Program-made: the position numbers and the translations under genes
The notes under the pieces: generated by a model
What the model saw: only the letters and a program-made list of their open reading frames with translations
Told to the model about the DNA's origin: nothing
Database searches by the model: none
Part shown: piece by piece, positions 47,064-55,506 of the stretch
How positions within the stretch are numbered: the stretch's first letter is position 1
Layout: the number at the start of each line of letters is the position of its first letter
Source: Bradyrhizobium sp. Tv2a-2
GTDB taxonomy: Bacteria > Pseudomonadota > Alphaproteobacteria > Rhizobiales > Xanthobacteraceae
Reading direction: 5' to 3'
Assembly: GCF_000472425.1 (NCBI RefSeq)
Contig: NZ_AXAI01000015.1
Span: 62,001-126,000 of the forward strand
Length of the DNA stretch: 64,000 bases

Positions 47064-48089
47064 ATGACCAAGGCCTTCATCACAGGAGTTGCCGGGCTCA
47101 CGCTGAGCGACGACGAACGCGCCTTCATCGCGGCTGAGCGCCCTTGGGGATTCATCCTGTTCAAACGGAACATTGAAACCCCGGCTCAAGTTGTTTCGTT
47201 GATTGAGGAATTGCGTAAAGCTGCGGATGCGCCGGACGCTCCCGTGCTGGTCGACCAGGAAGGCGGCCGGGTGCAGCGCTTCGGGCCGCCGCATTGGCCG
47301 GTCTATCCGTCGGGGGCCGTATTCGGTCAGCTCTACGACATCGATTCGGCTTTGGGGCTGCGAGCGGCGCATTTGAGCGCGCGCCTGATCGCCGATGACC
47401 TGGCGAAGCTCGGCGTAACGGTGGACTGCCTGCCGCTCGCCGACGTGCCCGTCGCCGGCGCCGACGCGGTCATCGGCAACCGCGCCTACGGTACGGAGCC
47501 GGATAAGGTAGCGGGCATCGCCAGCGCTGTGACCGAGGGGCTGGAGGAGGGCGGTATTTTACCGGTCCTGAAGCATATTCCCGGCCATGGCCGGGCGACT
47601 GCGGACACCCATTTTCGCCTTCCGGTGGTCGATACGGGCAAAGACGAGCTCGAACGCACCGATTTTGCAGCGTTTCGGCCGCTCAACGACCTGCCGATGG
47701 CGATGACTGCACATGTTGTGTTTAGCGCCTTCGACCCCGCCCATCCGGCGACGACTTCTGCGACAATGATCGAACGGGTGATTCGCGGTGTAATCGGGTT
47801 CCAAGGTCTATTGATGAGTGACGACGTGTCCATGAATGCGCTGGCGGGATCGTTGGCCGAGCGGACGCGAGCTATTGTCGCCGCCGGCTGCGACATGGTC
47901 CTGCATTGCAATGGCAAGCTCAATGAGATGCGCGACGTGGCCGCCAACACGCCCGAACTGTCAGGCTTGGCGAAGACCCGCGCCGATGCTGCGCTTGCCG
48001 CGCGCCGTTCGCCAAAGCCGTTCGATCGAGGCAAAGCGTGGACTGAACTCGACGGACTGATCGTGCAAGCAGGAACGGCTGGCGTATGA
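47064..48089 (+). CDS. nagZ: Beta-N-acetylhexosaminidase NagZ
   Basis: A 341-residue GH3 enzyme releasing GlcNAc from anhydromuropeptides in cytosolic peptidoglycan recycling. LVDQEGGRVQRFG, the KHIPGHGRATADTH motif (catalytic His of the NagZ class) and MSDDVSMNAL (nucleophile Asp) are intact. It has no signal peptide. Its stop overlaps scpA by four bases (ATGA). In related bacteria NagZ activity feeds AmpR-controlled beta-lactamase induction. Confidence 0.95.
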   Translation: MTKAFITGVAGLTLSDDERAFIAAERPWGFILFKRNIETPAQVVSLIEELRKAADAPDAPVLVDQEGGRVQRFGPPHWPVYPSGAVFGQLYDIDSALGLRAAHLSARLIADDLAKLGVTVDCLPLADVPVAGADAVIGNRAYGTEPDKVAGIASAVTEGLEEGGILPVLKHIPGHGRATADTHFRLPVVDTGKDELERTDFAAFRPLNDLPMAMTAHVVFSAFDPAHPATTSATMIERVIRGVIGFQGLLMSDDVSMNALAGSLAERTRAIVAAGCDMVLHCNGKLNEMRDVAANTPELSGLAKTRADAALAARRSPKPFDRGKAWTELDGLIVQAGTAGV

Positions 48090-48919
48090 CTGCGGAAATC
48101 CTGTCCTTTGAAACCGGACGCCCTGCCGAGCTGTCCGACAGTGAACCGGCATTGGTGGTCGACGTCGAGGGCTATGAGGGGCCGCTCGATCTTCTGCTCG
48201 CGCTCGCGCGGCAGCAGAAGGTCGATCTCGCCAAGATCTCGATCCTGGCGCTCGCCGACCAGTATCTGCAGTTCATCGAAGCTGCGCGAAAGATCCGGCT
48301 TGAGCTAGCCGCCGACTATCTCGTCATGGCGGCTTGGCTAGCCTTCCTGAAATCACGGCTGCTTCTGCCGGAGCCGCCGTCCCAGGAGGGTCCGAGCGCC
48401 GAGGAAATGGCAACCGCGCTCGCCAACCGGCTGCGCCGGCTGGAAGCGATCCGCGAGGCGGCCAACCGGCTGATGAACCGGGCGCAATTGCAGCGCGACA
48501 TCTTTCCGCGCGGCGAGCCGGAGCAGATCGCCGAGATTCGCCATCCCAAATATACCGCAACGCTCTACGATCTGTTGACCGCCTACGCCGCGCAGCGCCA
48601 GTCGCGCGTGCTGGCCTCGGTCCACCTTGCCAGACGCACAGTGTGGTCACTCGCGGAGGCGCGCGCCTCGTTGGAACGGCTGATCGGCCTGCCCGAATCC
48701 GAGGATTGGGGCTGCCTCGACGATTATCTGGTGCGCTATGTCGCCGAACCGTCGCAACGCGCCACCGTTTTTGCATCGAGCTTCGCAGCCGCGCTGGAAC
48801 TGGTGCGTGAAGGCGAACTCGAACTGAACCAGAAACAGGCGTTCGCGCCGATCTACTTCCGTAAGCGCCCGCCACAGCCGCCGTCTGCGGCTCCTGCGGG
48901 CGATGTGACAGTCGAGTAG
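48086..48919 (+). CDS. scpA: Segregation and condensation protein A
   Basis: A 277-residue kleisin that joins SMC heads with ScpB in chromosome condensation. DVEGYEGPLDLLLALARQQKVDL, ILALADQYLQFI and YLVMAAWLAFLKSRLLLP are ScpA hallmarks. The ATG overlaps the nagZ stop by four bases. scpB starts 29 bp after it. Confidence 0.94.
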   Translation: MTAEILSFETGRPAELSDSEPALVVDVEGYEGPLDLLLALARQQKVDLAKISILALADQYLQFIEAARKIRLELAADYLVMAAWLAFLKSRLLLPEPPSQEGPSAEEMATALANRLRRLEAIREAANRLMNRAQLQRDIFPRGEPEQIAEIRHPKYTATLYDLLTAYAAQRQSRVLASVHLARRTVWSLAEARASLERLIGLPESEDWGCLDDYLVRYVAEPSQRATVFASSFAAALELVREGELELNQKQAFAPIYFRKRPPQPPSAAPAGDVTVE

Positions 48920-48948
48920 TTGAAGTGTTCGAAGAAGGAGACCCAGCC

Positions 48949-49674
48949 ATGGCAAGCTTGGCGGAAAAACGCGAAGCCATCGCCGAGGAGCCGGCGGCGG
49001 CCGATCCGGCGGCGCGGCCGGAAGAATTGCGGCTGCTCGAAGCGCTGCTGTTCGCCTCCGCAGAACCACTCGACACCGCAACACTGGCAAAGCGCATGCC
49101 CGAGGGCGTTGACGTCAAGGCGGCTCTGGTCCAACTGCAAGCGGATTACGCGTCGCGCGGGGTCAATCTCGTCCGCATCGCCAACAAATGGACCTTTCGG
49201 ACCGCCGGCGACCTTGCCTGGCTGATGACGCGGGAGAGCACCGAGACGCGGCGGCTGTCGCGCGCGGCGATCGAGGTCCTGGCGATCATCGCCTACCACC
49301 AGCCGGTGACGCGCGCCGAGATCGAGGAGATCCGTGGCGTCGTCACCTCCAAGGGGACCCTCGACGTGCTGCTGGAAACAGGCTGGATCCGTCCGCGTGG
49401 CCGGCGCAAGACGCCGGGGCGTCCTCTGACCTTCGGCACCACCGAGGGCTTCCTGGGGCAATTCAGCCTGGAGGCGCTCGGCGACCTGCCGGGCCTGGAG
49501 GAACTCAAGGGCACCGGCATGCTGGATACGCGGCTGCCGACCGGTTTCACCGTTCCAACGCCCTCGGATGACCCGACCTTGCGCGAGGACGAGGACCCGC
49601 TTGAGCCGGGCGATCTGGAACTCACGCTGGCGCCCACGCCGGACCCTGAGCCGGAATCGGGCGGCGAGAGCTAA
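48949..49674 (+). CDS. scpB: Segregation and condensation protein B
   Basis: A 241-residue partner of ScpA with two winged-helix domains. RLLEALLFASAEPLD, AIEVLAIIAYHQPVTRAEIE and RGRRKTPGRPLTFGTTEGFL are characteristic. ATG 48949 follows AAGGAG by eight bases; GTG 48925 would cover the ribosome site. The acidic C-terminal tail of about 40 residues is probably disordered. Confidence 0.95.
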   Translation: MASLAEKREAIAEEPAAADPAARPEELRLLEALLFASAEPLDTATLAKRMPEGVDVKAALVQLQADYASRGVNLVRIANKWTFRTAGDLAWLMTRESTETRRLSRAAIEVLAIIAYHQPVTRAEIEEIRGVVTSKGTLDVLLETGWIRPRGRRKTPGRPLTFGTTEGFLGQFSLEALGDLPGLEELKGTGMLDTRLPTGFTVPTPSDDPTLREDEDPLEPGDLELTLAPTPDPEPESGGES

Positions 49675-49689
49675 GGCGAAGCACACGCC

Positions 49690-49802
49690 GACCTCGAACC
49701 GTCATTCTGTAGAGGCCGCAAAGCGGCTATCTCGACGGAGACGGCGCGACCGGGATCGTTCATCCTTCCGGGCCGGCTGCGCGCGCTTCAGGATGACAGG
49801 GC
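49690..49802. repeat. Dispersed palindromic intergenic repeat
   Basis: ACCGTCATTCT near the left end and AGGATGACAGG near the right end are imperfect inverted ends, with inner small hairpins such as GCCGCAAAGCGGC. This fits the CGTCATTCCGG-type repeats of Bradyrhizobium. It lies between scpB and tatA, and the rest of the gap up to 49960 holds no gene. Confidence 0.5.
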
Positions 49803-49960
49803 ATCAAGGAAGCCGTTCCCGTAGATTAACGGTAGGCCAAATAGGTGAGCGTCAACCGCGATTTGACGTAGGCCAAGTCCTTGTTTTTGACATCCGCCAA
49901 GCCTACGTTTGCGGCAAGATCAGGCCATATCAGGCCATTTCGTGTTTTGGAGGTTGCAGG

Positions 49961-50200
49961 ATGGGTTCACTTAGCATTTGGCACTGGATCGTGGTGATCG
50001 CAGTCGTCCTGCTGCTGTTCGGCCGCGGCAAGATTTCCGACCTGATGGGCGACGTCGCGCAGGGCATCAAGGCCTTCAAGAAGGGCATGCAGGACGACGA
50101 CAAGGTCGCCGACAACAAGTCCGAGCCGGTGAAGAGCATCGATCACACCGCCTCGCAGGCACCGGCTGCGCGGTCGGACGTCGGCAGCAAGGCGGTCTAA
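49961..50200 (+). CDS. tatA: Sec-independent translocase subunit TatA
   Basis: A 79-residue pore-forming subunit of the twin-arginine translocase. The short N-terminal helix (IWHWIVVIAVVLLLFGRGKI) with the FGRGK hinge is followed by an amphipathic helix (LMGDVAQGIKAFKKGM) and an acidic tail. GGAGG precedes the ATG. tatB follows after 80 bp. At least one likely substrate in this window is the RR-signal MBL-fold protein at 27.4 kb. Confidence 0.97.
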   Translation: MGSLSIWHWIVVIAVVLLLFGRGKISDLMGDVAQGIKAFKKGMQDDDKVADNKSEPVKSIDHTASQAPAARSDVGSKAV

Positions 50201-50280
50201 AGGCCACCACGCGACCATAAGCCGGTCCCATCCTGTTCTGACGCAGGGCGCGAGACGGTTTCGCGTAAGCGGAAATATGA

Positions 50281-50784
50281 ATGTTCGACATCGGGTGGAG
50301 TGAATTCGTCCTCATCGCGGTTGTCGCGCTGATTGCCATCGGCCCGAAGGAGCTGCCGGGCGTGTTGCGCACGGTTGGGCAATGGATGGGCAAGGCGCGC
50401 AAGATGGCCGCCGAATTTCAGAGCCAATTCCAGGAAGCCATGCGCGAAGCCGAGATGGCTGACCTGAAGAAGAGCTTTGACGACGTGCGAGAGGCGGCAT
50501 CCGGCCTTTCCGGCGGCAATCTGATCTCGTCGCTGCAGAGGGACGTCACCAACTCGCTGCGCATCGACGACATCAACAAGCCGGCGGAGACACCTGCGGC
50601 GCCAGCGATCGAGCCGCCGGCGACGCCAACCGAGCCTGAAGCGCCGACGCCGCAGACGTTCGTGGAAGCCGAGACCCATGTGGCGGCCGAGCCGCTGGCT
50701 GTCGTCAGCGAGAATCAACCGGCGGCCGTTGCGGAGGAGATTGCGCCCACGCCTGACGGCCTCAAGGACGCCAAAGCGTCATGA
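50281..50784 (+). CDS. tatB: Sec-independent translocase subunit TatB
   Basis: A 167-residue Tat receptor component. MFDIGWSEFVLIAVVALIAI with Glu8, then the GPKELP hinge and a long amphipathic helix (AEFQSQFQEAMREAEMADL). The C-terminal 60 residues are Pro/Glu-rich. Its last four bases overlap tatC (ATGA). Confidence 0.96.
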   Translation: MFDIGWSEFVLIAVVALIAIGPKELPGVLRTVGQWMGKARKMAAEFQSQFQEAMREAEMADLKKSFDDVREAASGLSGGNLISSLQRDVTNSLRIDDINKPAETPAAPAIEPPATPTEPEAPTPQTFVEAETHVAAEPLAVVSENQPAAVAEEIAPTPDGLKDAKAS

Positions 50785-51587
50785 CCGACGCCGACATCGA
50801 AGCGAGCAAGGCCCCGCTGCTCGACCATCTGATCGAGCTGCGCGCGCGGCTGATCAAGTCGCTGCTCGGCTTTGGCATCGCTTTCATCTTCTGCTTCTTC
50901 TTCGCCAAGCAGATCTACAACGTGCTGGTCTGGCCCTTCGTCTGGGTGGCGGGGCCGGAGAATTCGAAATTCATCTACACCGCGCTGCTGGAATACTTCA
51001 TCACCCAGCTCAAGCTCGCGCTGTTTGGTGCCGGCTTCATCTCGTTTCCAATCATTGCGACCCAGATCTATAAATTCGTGGCGCCCGGCCTGTACCGGCA
51101 CGAGCGTAACGCTTTCCTGCCTTATCTGGTCGCAACCCCCGTGTTCTTCGTGATGGGGGCTGCGCTGGTCTATTTCGTGGTGCTGCCGATGCTGGTGCGC
51201 TTCTCGCTCGGCATGCAGCAGATGGCCGGACCCGAGACCGCGCAGATCGCGCTTTTGCCCAAGGTCGGCGAATATCTGTCGTTGATGATGTCCCTGATCT
51301 TTGCGTTCGGCATCGCCTTTCAGCTGCCCGTGATTCTGACCCTGCTCGGGCGCGTCGGCATCATCACCTCGAAAATGCTGCGCGAAAAGCGACGCTATTT
51401 CATCGTGATCGCCTTCGTGATCGCGGCTGTCCTGACCCCGCCCGACGTGCTGAGCCAATCTTCGCTGGCGATTCCCTTGCTCGCGCTCTACGAGGGCTCG
51501 ATCATCGCGGTCAGCATCGTCGAGAAGAAGGCGGCGGCCGCCCAGGCCAGCTCCGCCAACCCGTCGGCGACGAATCCGGCGGAATAG
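50781..51587 (+). CDS. tatC: Sec-independent translocase subunit TatC
   Basis: A 268-residue, six-helix core of the Tat receptor that recognises twin-arginine signals. LLDHLIELRARLIKSLLGFG and FAPGLYRHE-like VAPGLYRHERNAFLP are family signatures. The C-terminal extension is Ala/Asn-rich. The four-base overlap with tatB indicates coupled translation. Confidence 0.97.
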   Translation: MTDADIEASKAPLLDHLIELRARLIKSLLGFGIAFIFCFFFAKQIYNVLVWPFVWVAGPENSKFIYTALLEYFITQLKLALFGAGFISFPIIATQIYKFVAPGLYRHERNAFLPYLVATPVFFVMGAALVYFVVLPMLVRFSLGMQQMAGPETAQIALLPKVGEYLSLMMSLIFAFGIAFQLPVILTLLGRVGIITSKMLREKRRYFIVIAFVIAAVLTPPDVLSQSSLAIPLLALYEGSIIAVSIVEKKAAAAQASSANPSATNPAE

Positions 51588-51603
51588 GGCCGTCTAAATC
51601 ACC

Positions 51604-51707
51604 CTGTCATACCCCGCCAAGGCGGGGTATCCAGTACCCGCACTCTATCTCGATTCAACCACCGCCTCTGGAATACTGGGTCGCCTCGCCTTCGCGGGCG
51701 ATGACAG
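51604..51707. repeat. BIME-like palindromic repeat between tatC and serS
   Basis: CTGTCAT (51604-51610) and ATGACAG (51701-51707) are perfect inverted ends. Inside, ATACCCCGCC (51609-51618) and GGCGGGGTAT (51621-51630) form a perfect 10-bp hairpin with an AA loop. CCAGTA and TACTGG pair in the middle, and a CGCC/GGGCG hairpin lies at the right. It matches a common Bradyrhizobium repeat as I recall. Confidence 0.75.
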
Positions 51708-51769
51708 ATGTGGTAGGGCGGCGGCGCCATAACCGTTCGGCACCCAGCCTGCAATTTGCGAGTGACGTC

Positions 51770-53104
51770 ATGCACGACATCAAATGGATTCGCGAGAACC
51801 CGGACAGCTTCGATGCGGCGCTGAAGCGGCGCGGACTGGCGCCGTTGTCGCCGTCGCTGCTAGCCATCGACGAGAAGCGCCGGGCGGCAATCCTGTCCTC
51901 TGAGCAGACGTTGGCCCGGCGCAACGCGGCGTCCAAGGAAATTGGCGAGGCCAAGAAGGCCAAGGACGAGGCGCGCGCGGCTGCGTTGATGGAAGAGGTC
52001 GCTCGCCTCAAGACGAACTTGCCGGAGCTCGAGGCCACCGCCAAGGCCGCCGACGAAGAGCTGCGCGAGGCGCTTGCCGCTATTCCGAACCTTCCACTTG
52101 CCGAGGTGCCCGACGGCGTCGACGAGCACGGAAATATACAGCGTCACGTTTTCGGCAACCGCCGCAATTACGCGTTCGCGCCCAAGCCGCATGACGATCT
52201 CGGCACGTCGCTCGGCTTCATGGATTTCGAGAGCGCCGCAAAGCTGTCAGGCGCGCGCTTTGTCGTCTTGAGGAAGGGCCTGGCGCGGCTCGAGCGTGCC
52301 ATCGGCCAGTTCATGCTGGATCTCCACACCAACGAGCACGGTTACACCGAGATCAATCCGCCGCTGCTGGTCCGCAACGAGGTGATGTTCGGCACCGGGC
52401 AGCTGCCGAAATTCGAGGACGACCAGTTCTGGGCCATCAAGGGCGAGCTGCTGGCAAACCCCGACGAGCGCCTGAAAACCGAGCGTCTTGGCCTGATCCC
52501 GACCGCCGAAGTCTCGCTCACCAATCTCGTGCGGGAATCTATCGTGGACGAAAAAGAGCTGCCGATGCGGCTGACCGCGCTCACGCCTTGCTTCCGCGCG
52601 GAAGCGGGCGCTGCAGGCCGGGATACTCGCGGCATGATCCGCCAGCACCAGTTCACCAAGGTCGAGCTGGTCTCGATCACCACGCCCGAGACCAGCAAGG
52701 ACGAGCATGAGCGCATGCTCGCCTGCGCGGAAGAAGTGCTGCGCCAGCTCGATTTGCACTACCGGGTGATAACGCTGTGCACCGGCGATATGGGCTTCTC
52801 ATCGCGGAAGACTTACGACATCGAGGTCTGGATGCCGGGGCAGGGCGACGGCGGTGCCTTCCGCGAAATCTCCAGCTGCTCGGTCTGCGGCGACTTCCAG
52901 GCCCGCCGCATGGATGCGCGCTATCGCGGCCCCGACGGCAAGCCGCGCTTTGTGCACACACTGAACGGCTCGGGCACGGCGGTCGGCCGCGCGTTGATTG
53001 CGGTCATGGAGACCTACCAGCAGGAAGGTGGCGCGATCGCCGTGCCGGACGTGCTGCAGTCCTACATGGGCGGCCTCAAGGTGATCTCGAAGGACGTCCA
53101 GTAA
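51770..53104 (+). CDS. serS: Seryl-tRNA synthetase
   Basis: A 444-residue class II synthetase. The N-terminal coiled-coil tRNA-binding arm spans about residues 30-110. Motif 2 is TPCFRAEAGAAGRDTRGMIR, with FTKVEL following. Motif 3 is NGSGTAVGRALIAVMETYQ. ATG 51770 gives MHDIKWIRENPDSFD, the family start. surE, its usual neighbour, is displaced by about 2.4 kb of lineage-specific genes. Confidence 0.97.
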   Translation: MHDIKWIRENPDSFDAALKRRGLAPLSPSLLAIDEKRRAAILSSEQTLARRNAASKEIGEAKKAKDEARAAALMEEVARLKTNLPELEATAKAADEELREALAAIPNLPLAEVPDGVDEHGNIQRHVFGNRRNYAFAPKPHDDLGTSLGFMDFESAAKLSGARFVVLRKGLARLERAIGQFMLDLHTNEHGYTEINPPLLVRNEVMFGTGQLPKFEDDQFWAIKGELLANPDERLKTERLGLIPTAEVSLTNLVRESIVDEKELPMRLTALTPCFRAEAGAAGRDTRGMIRQHQFTKVELVSITTPETSKDEHERMLACAEEVLRQLDLHYRVITLCTGDMGFSSRKTYDIEVWMPGQGDGGAFREISSCSVCGDFQARRMDARYRGPDGKPRFVHTLNGSGTAVGRALIAVMETYQQEGGAIAVPDVLQSYMGGLKVISKDVQ

Positions 53105-53210
53105 GAGCGTCTCGTCGCGTGAACGCCGTTCGTCTTGCAAATAGATGACGTCAACAAACACATTCGCGCGACGCGACGTGGCGGTTCGATCTCTCGTCAT
53201 TGTGTTGATG

Positions 53211-53236
53211 GGAACCTGCAGCGGCTGTCAAATGTT
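53211..53236 (+). promoter_or_regulatory. Possible EcfG-type promoter of the Gly/His-rich gene
   Basis: GGAAC (53211-53215), a 17-bp spacer and TGTT (53233-53236) approach the alphaproteobacterial general-stress sigma consensus GGAAC-N16/17-CGTT. The gene starts about 50 bp downstream, a sensible distance. One position deviates. Confidence 0.4.
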
Positions 53237-53284
53237 ACCGCTAAGGCCGCCAAAGGCCGTTTAGCAGTGTAACGGAGACAGTTA

Positions 53285-53662
53285 ATGCGATCTATCAATG
53301 CCGCCGCAGCAGCGTCGCTCGCGCTCGCTTTTGCGGTTGGAAGCGCCGATGCGATGCCTGTGGATCACTCCATGCAAGGAGCTGCGTCCATGAATGTTGA
53401 GCAGGCGCAGTTCATCTCTGGCGGAAGAAACTATTGTTGGTACGACAGCGGCTGGCGCGGCCCCGGGTTTTACTGGTGCGGCTACGCTTGGCGCCGCGGC
53501 TTCGGTTGGGGCGGTGGGGCCGGATGGCACGGCTGGCACCGCGGCGGACCAGCACACGTGATCGTCAGGCCGGGGCACGGAAGGCCTGGAGGGCACGGTC
53601 CAGGAAGACCCGGTGGAGGCCATCATGACGGTGGACATTCGGGTGGGCACGGTCATCGCTGA
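53285..53662 (+). CDS. Small secreted Gly/His/Trp-rich protein
   Basis: A 125-residue protein. Residues 1-23 are a Sec signal (AAAAASLALAFAVGSADAM). The mature part has YCWYDSGWRGPGFYWCGYAW with two Cys, then a Gly/His/Pro-rich tail with repeated GHG and GGH triplets. Such tails can bind metal ions, but that is inference. It resembles short secreted proteins common in Bradyrhizobium. GGAGA precedes the ATG. A possible EcfG promoter lies upstream and a strong hairpin downstream, so it appears to be a monocistronic stress-type gene. Confidence 0.75.
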   Translation: MRSINAAAAASLALAFAVGSADAMPVDHSMQGAASMNVEQAQFISGGRNYCWYDSGWRGPGFYWCGYAWRRGFGWGGGAGWHGWHRGGPAHVIVRPGHGRPGGHGPGRPGGGHHDGGHSGGHGHR

Positions 53663-53688
53663 GAGCCGACCACGACAGCGTTCAACAA

Positions 53689-53714
53689 GAGCCCGCCAGC
53701 GGAGTGGCGGGCTC
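53689..53714 (+). terminator. Hairpin after the Gly/His-rich gene
   Basis: A perfect 10-bp stem (GAGCCCGCCA at 53689-53698, TGGCGGGCTC at 53705-53714) with loop GCGGAG is followed by AACGTTT. The T-tract is weak. Confidence 0.65.
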
Positions 53715-53964
53715 AACGTTTGGATCGAAGTTAAGCGATAGTCTAGGCCCCCTTCAACGCAACTCATCGAGGAAGCAGGCGAGCAATCAGGTGTCGGGCC
53801 GCCTCCTTGGCACCTCGTTCGACAAGGTCTCGGTCGGCAGGCGGCGAAGAAATAATTCTGCCGCGATTATCTGCAAGACCTCCACGCGTTCTTTGTTGCG
53901 AACACCGATCTGCCCGTTATTTTCCGTTTCCGTTCTTGTGCAAGTTGTTTCTGAAAGCGGCTCG

Positions 53965-54408
53965 ATGGCCCTCCATCGCGACATCTATTGGGTCGGCAGG
54001 CAATGGGCCGTCACCGGTTTTGGGATACAGGCGGTCGATCAGCGCCTCCAAGGCACCTTCGACATCGAATGCTCGCGGGTTTGGGACGAAGGCGCGCACG
54101 CACTCACACGCGCTCATGCCTGGGTCAACAAGGAAGATTTCGACAAGGCGGTGATGATCGCGCGGCGGCGCTTTCCCGAGCCTGCCGCGAAATCCCTGCC
54201 GCTGGTGGAGAGCGTGCTGGAGTTGATCCAGCAGCCGGCGCCGAGCGCCGTGCCGCAGCCGATGCCATCGCCTCGCGATGATCAAGCAGGCGCGCCGCGT
54301 GTGCAGACAGCAGCGTCGGAGCGATCGCAAACGCCATCACCGCCGCTGCAATTGCGCATGCAGGGCCAGCTTGCGCGGTTTGTGCCGCAATGGCGGGTCA
54401 GGCGATAG
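53965..54408 (+). CDS. Conserved hypothetical protein
   Basis: A 147-residue protein I do not recognise. The start MALHRDIYWVGRQWAVTGFG at ATG 53965 is likely, since the upstream open frame to 53704 has untypical composition and includes the previous hairpin. The first 90 residues look folded (AWVNKEDFDKAVMIARRRFP), and the tail is Pro/Gln/Arg-rich and probably disordered. There is no signal or membrane helix. It is convergent with the Cys-rich secreted gene, whose stop lies 2 bp away. Confidence 0.6.
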   Translation: MALHRDIYWVGRQWAVTGFGIQAVDQRLQGTFDIECSRVWDEGAHALTRAHAWVNKEDFDKAVMIARRRFPEPAAKSLPLVESVLELIQQPAPSAVPQPMPSPRDDQAGAPRVQTAASERSQTPSPPLQLRMQGQLARFVPQWRVRR

Positions 54409-54410
54409 GA

Positions 54411-55301
54411 TCAATTCCTGGGTGTCGCGCTGGAAAATCCCGGTGTCTGGTGGTTGCGATAGTAGCGCTGCAGGTCGGGTGGGATGGCGCCGATCCCGAC
54501 CGGATAGCGCCGTCGCGCCGGCGCGCAGCCGGAATGGGTAATGACCATGCCATGGCCGCAACGGTGCCGGTGCGCGTCCTCGTCCTCGGCCCGCCTCGGC
54601 TGCACTGGCGGCGTTGTCGTTTCCGGTTCGGGCGCAGCCGCGGTCGTCGAGATCGCGAGGCATTTGCCGCTCTTCAGCACGGTCTGCTCCGGGCAGCGTT
54701 TAGGCACGCATTTGCCATTCACATATTCAAGCCCGTAGGTCTCGCCGGACATCACCACCTGGCCGGTGCAGAGGCAGATTCCGCTCACGGTCAATTCGCC
54801 ACCGAGGCAATTGTCGGCGTGAGCCTTGACGCAGGTGCCGCCGTTGGCTGGGCTGCCGTCGATCGACATCAGATTGAAGCCGGACGGGCAGATACAGGCG
54901 CCGTCGGTGACCGTGCCGCCGGTGCAGACAATGGCGACGACGGGCTTGGGCGTGGCGGGCGCGACCGGTGGCGCTACCGGCGCTACCGGCGCGTCGGCAA
55001 CGCAGGTCCCGCTCGTCGCATCAAGATGGGTCGAGGCCGCGCATTTGCACTGGCTGGAGAGGTTGCGCAGGCAGGGGTCGGTCGAGAGCTGCGGGGGAGG
55101 CGGAGGGGCAGGGGCAGGAGCAGCGGCAGGGGCCGGCGGTGGTGGCGTTGCGACCGGCTTCGCAACGCAGCGGCCGTTGCGCATCTCCTGCCAGGGAAAG
55201 CATTGCAGGTCGGAATCCTTATTCGCCTGCGCGCGGATCGGATTTGAACTGAAAAAGACCAGGAAAACGGCAATCGCGGCAGCGGCAAAACAGCGGGTCA
55301 T
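54411..55301 (-). CDS. Cys-rich secreted protein of unknown function
   Basis: A 296-residue protein. ATG 55301 opens a Sec signal (CFAAAAIAVFLVFFSSNPIRAQ). The mature part has a series of short Cys motifs (LQCFPWQEMRNGRCVAKP, DPCLRNLSSQCKCA, GTCVAD, DGACICPSGFNL, GICLCTGQVVM, GKCVPKRCPEQ, SGKCLA), separated by a Pro/Ala linker. The spacing recalls EGF-like or trypsin-inhibitor-like modules, each ending in C-x-C or GKC. The tail has RHRCGHGMVITHSGC. Many disulfides in the envelope are likely. No function can be given. It is convergent with the preceding hypothetical gene. Confidence 0.7.
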   Translation of the reverse strand: MTRCFAAAAIAVFLVFFSSNPIRAQANKDSDLQCFPWQEMRNGRCVAKPVATPPPPAPAAAPAPAPPPPPQLSTDPCLRNLSSQCKCAASTHLDATSGTCVADAPVAPVAPPVAPATPKPVVAIVCTGGTVTDGACICPSGFNLMSIDGSPANGGTCVKAHADNCLGGELTVSGICLCTGQVVMSGETYGLEYVNGKCVPKRCPEQTVLKSGKCLAISTTAAAPEPETTTPPVQPRRAEDEDAHRHRCGHGMVITHSGCAPARRRYPVGIGAIPPDLQRYYRNHQTPGFSSATPRN

Positions 55302-55506
55302 CCCGAACCCCTCGCCAATCCACTCGATCAAATGCAGTGCAAAATAGTCCGGCCGAAGCCGGCTTCGCAATAAGCCAGTCTACCCAATTCTCGGGCTAAA
55401 AGCCGCTATTTTCCCTTTGTTTTTCCGGGTTTGCCTCGGAGCCAGTGAGCGGATAAGACGGCCACATAGGGCGACCAGAATCGTTTGAACAAGGGCTTAT
55501 TGCGGC

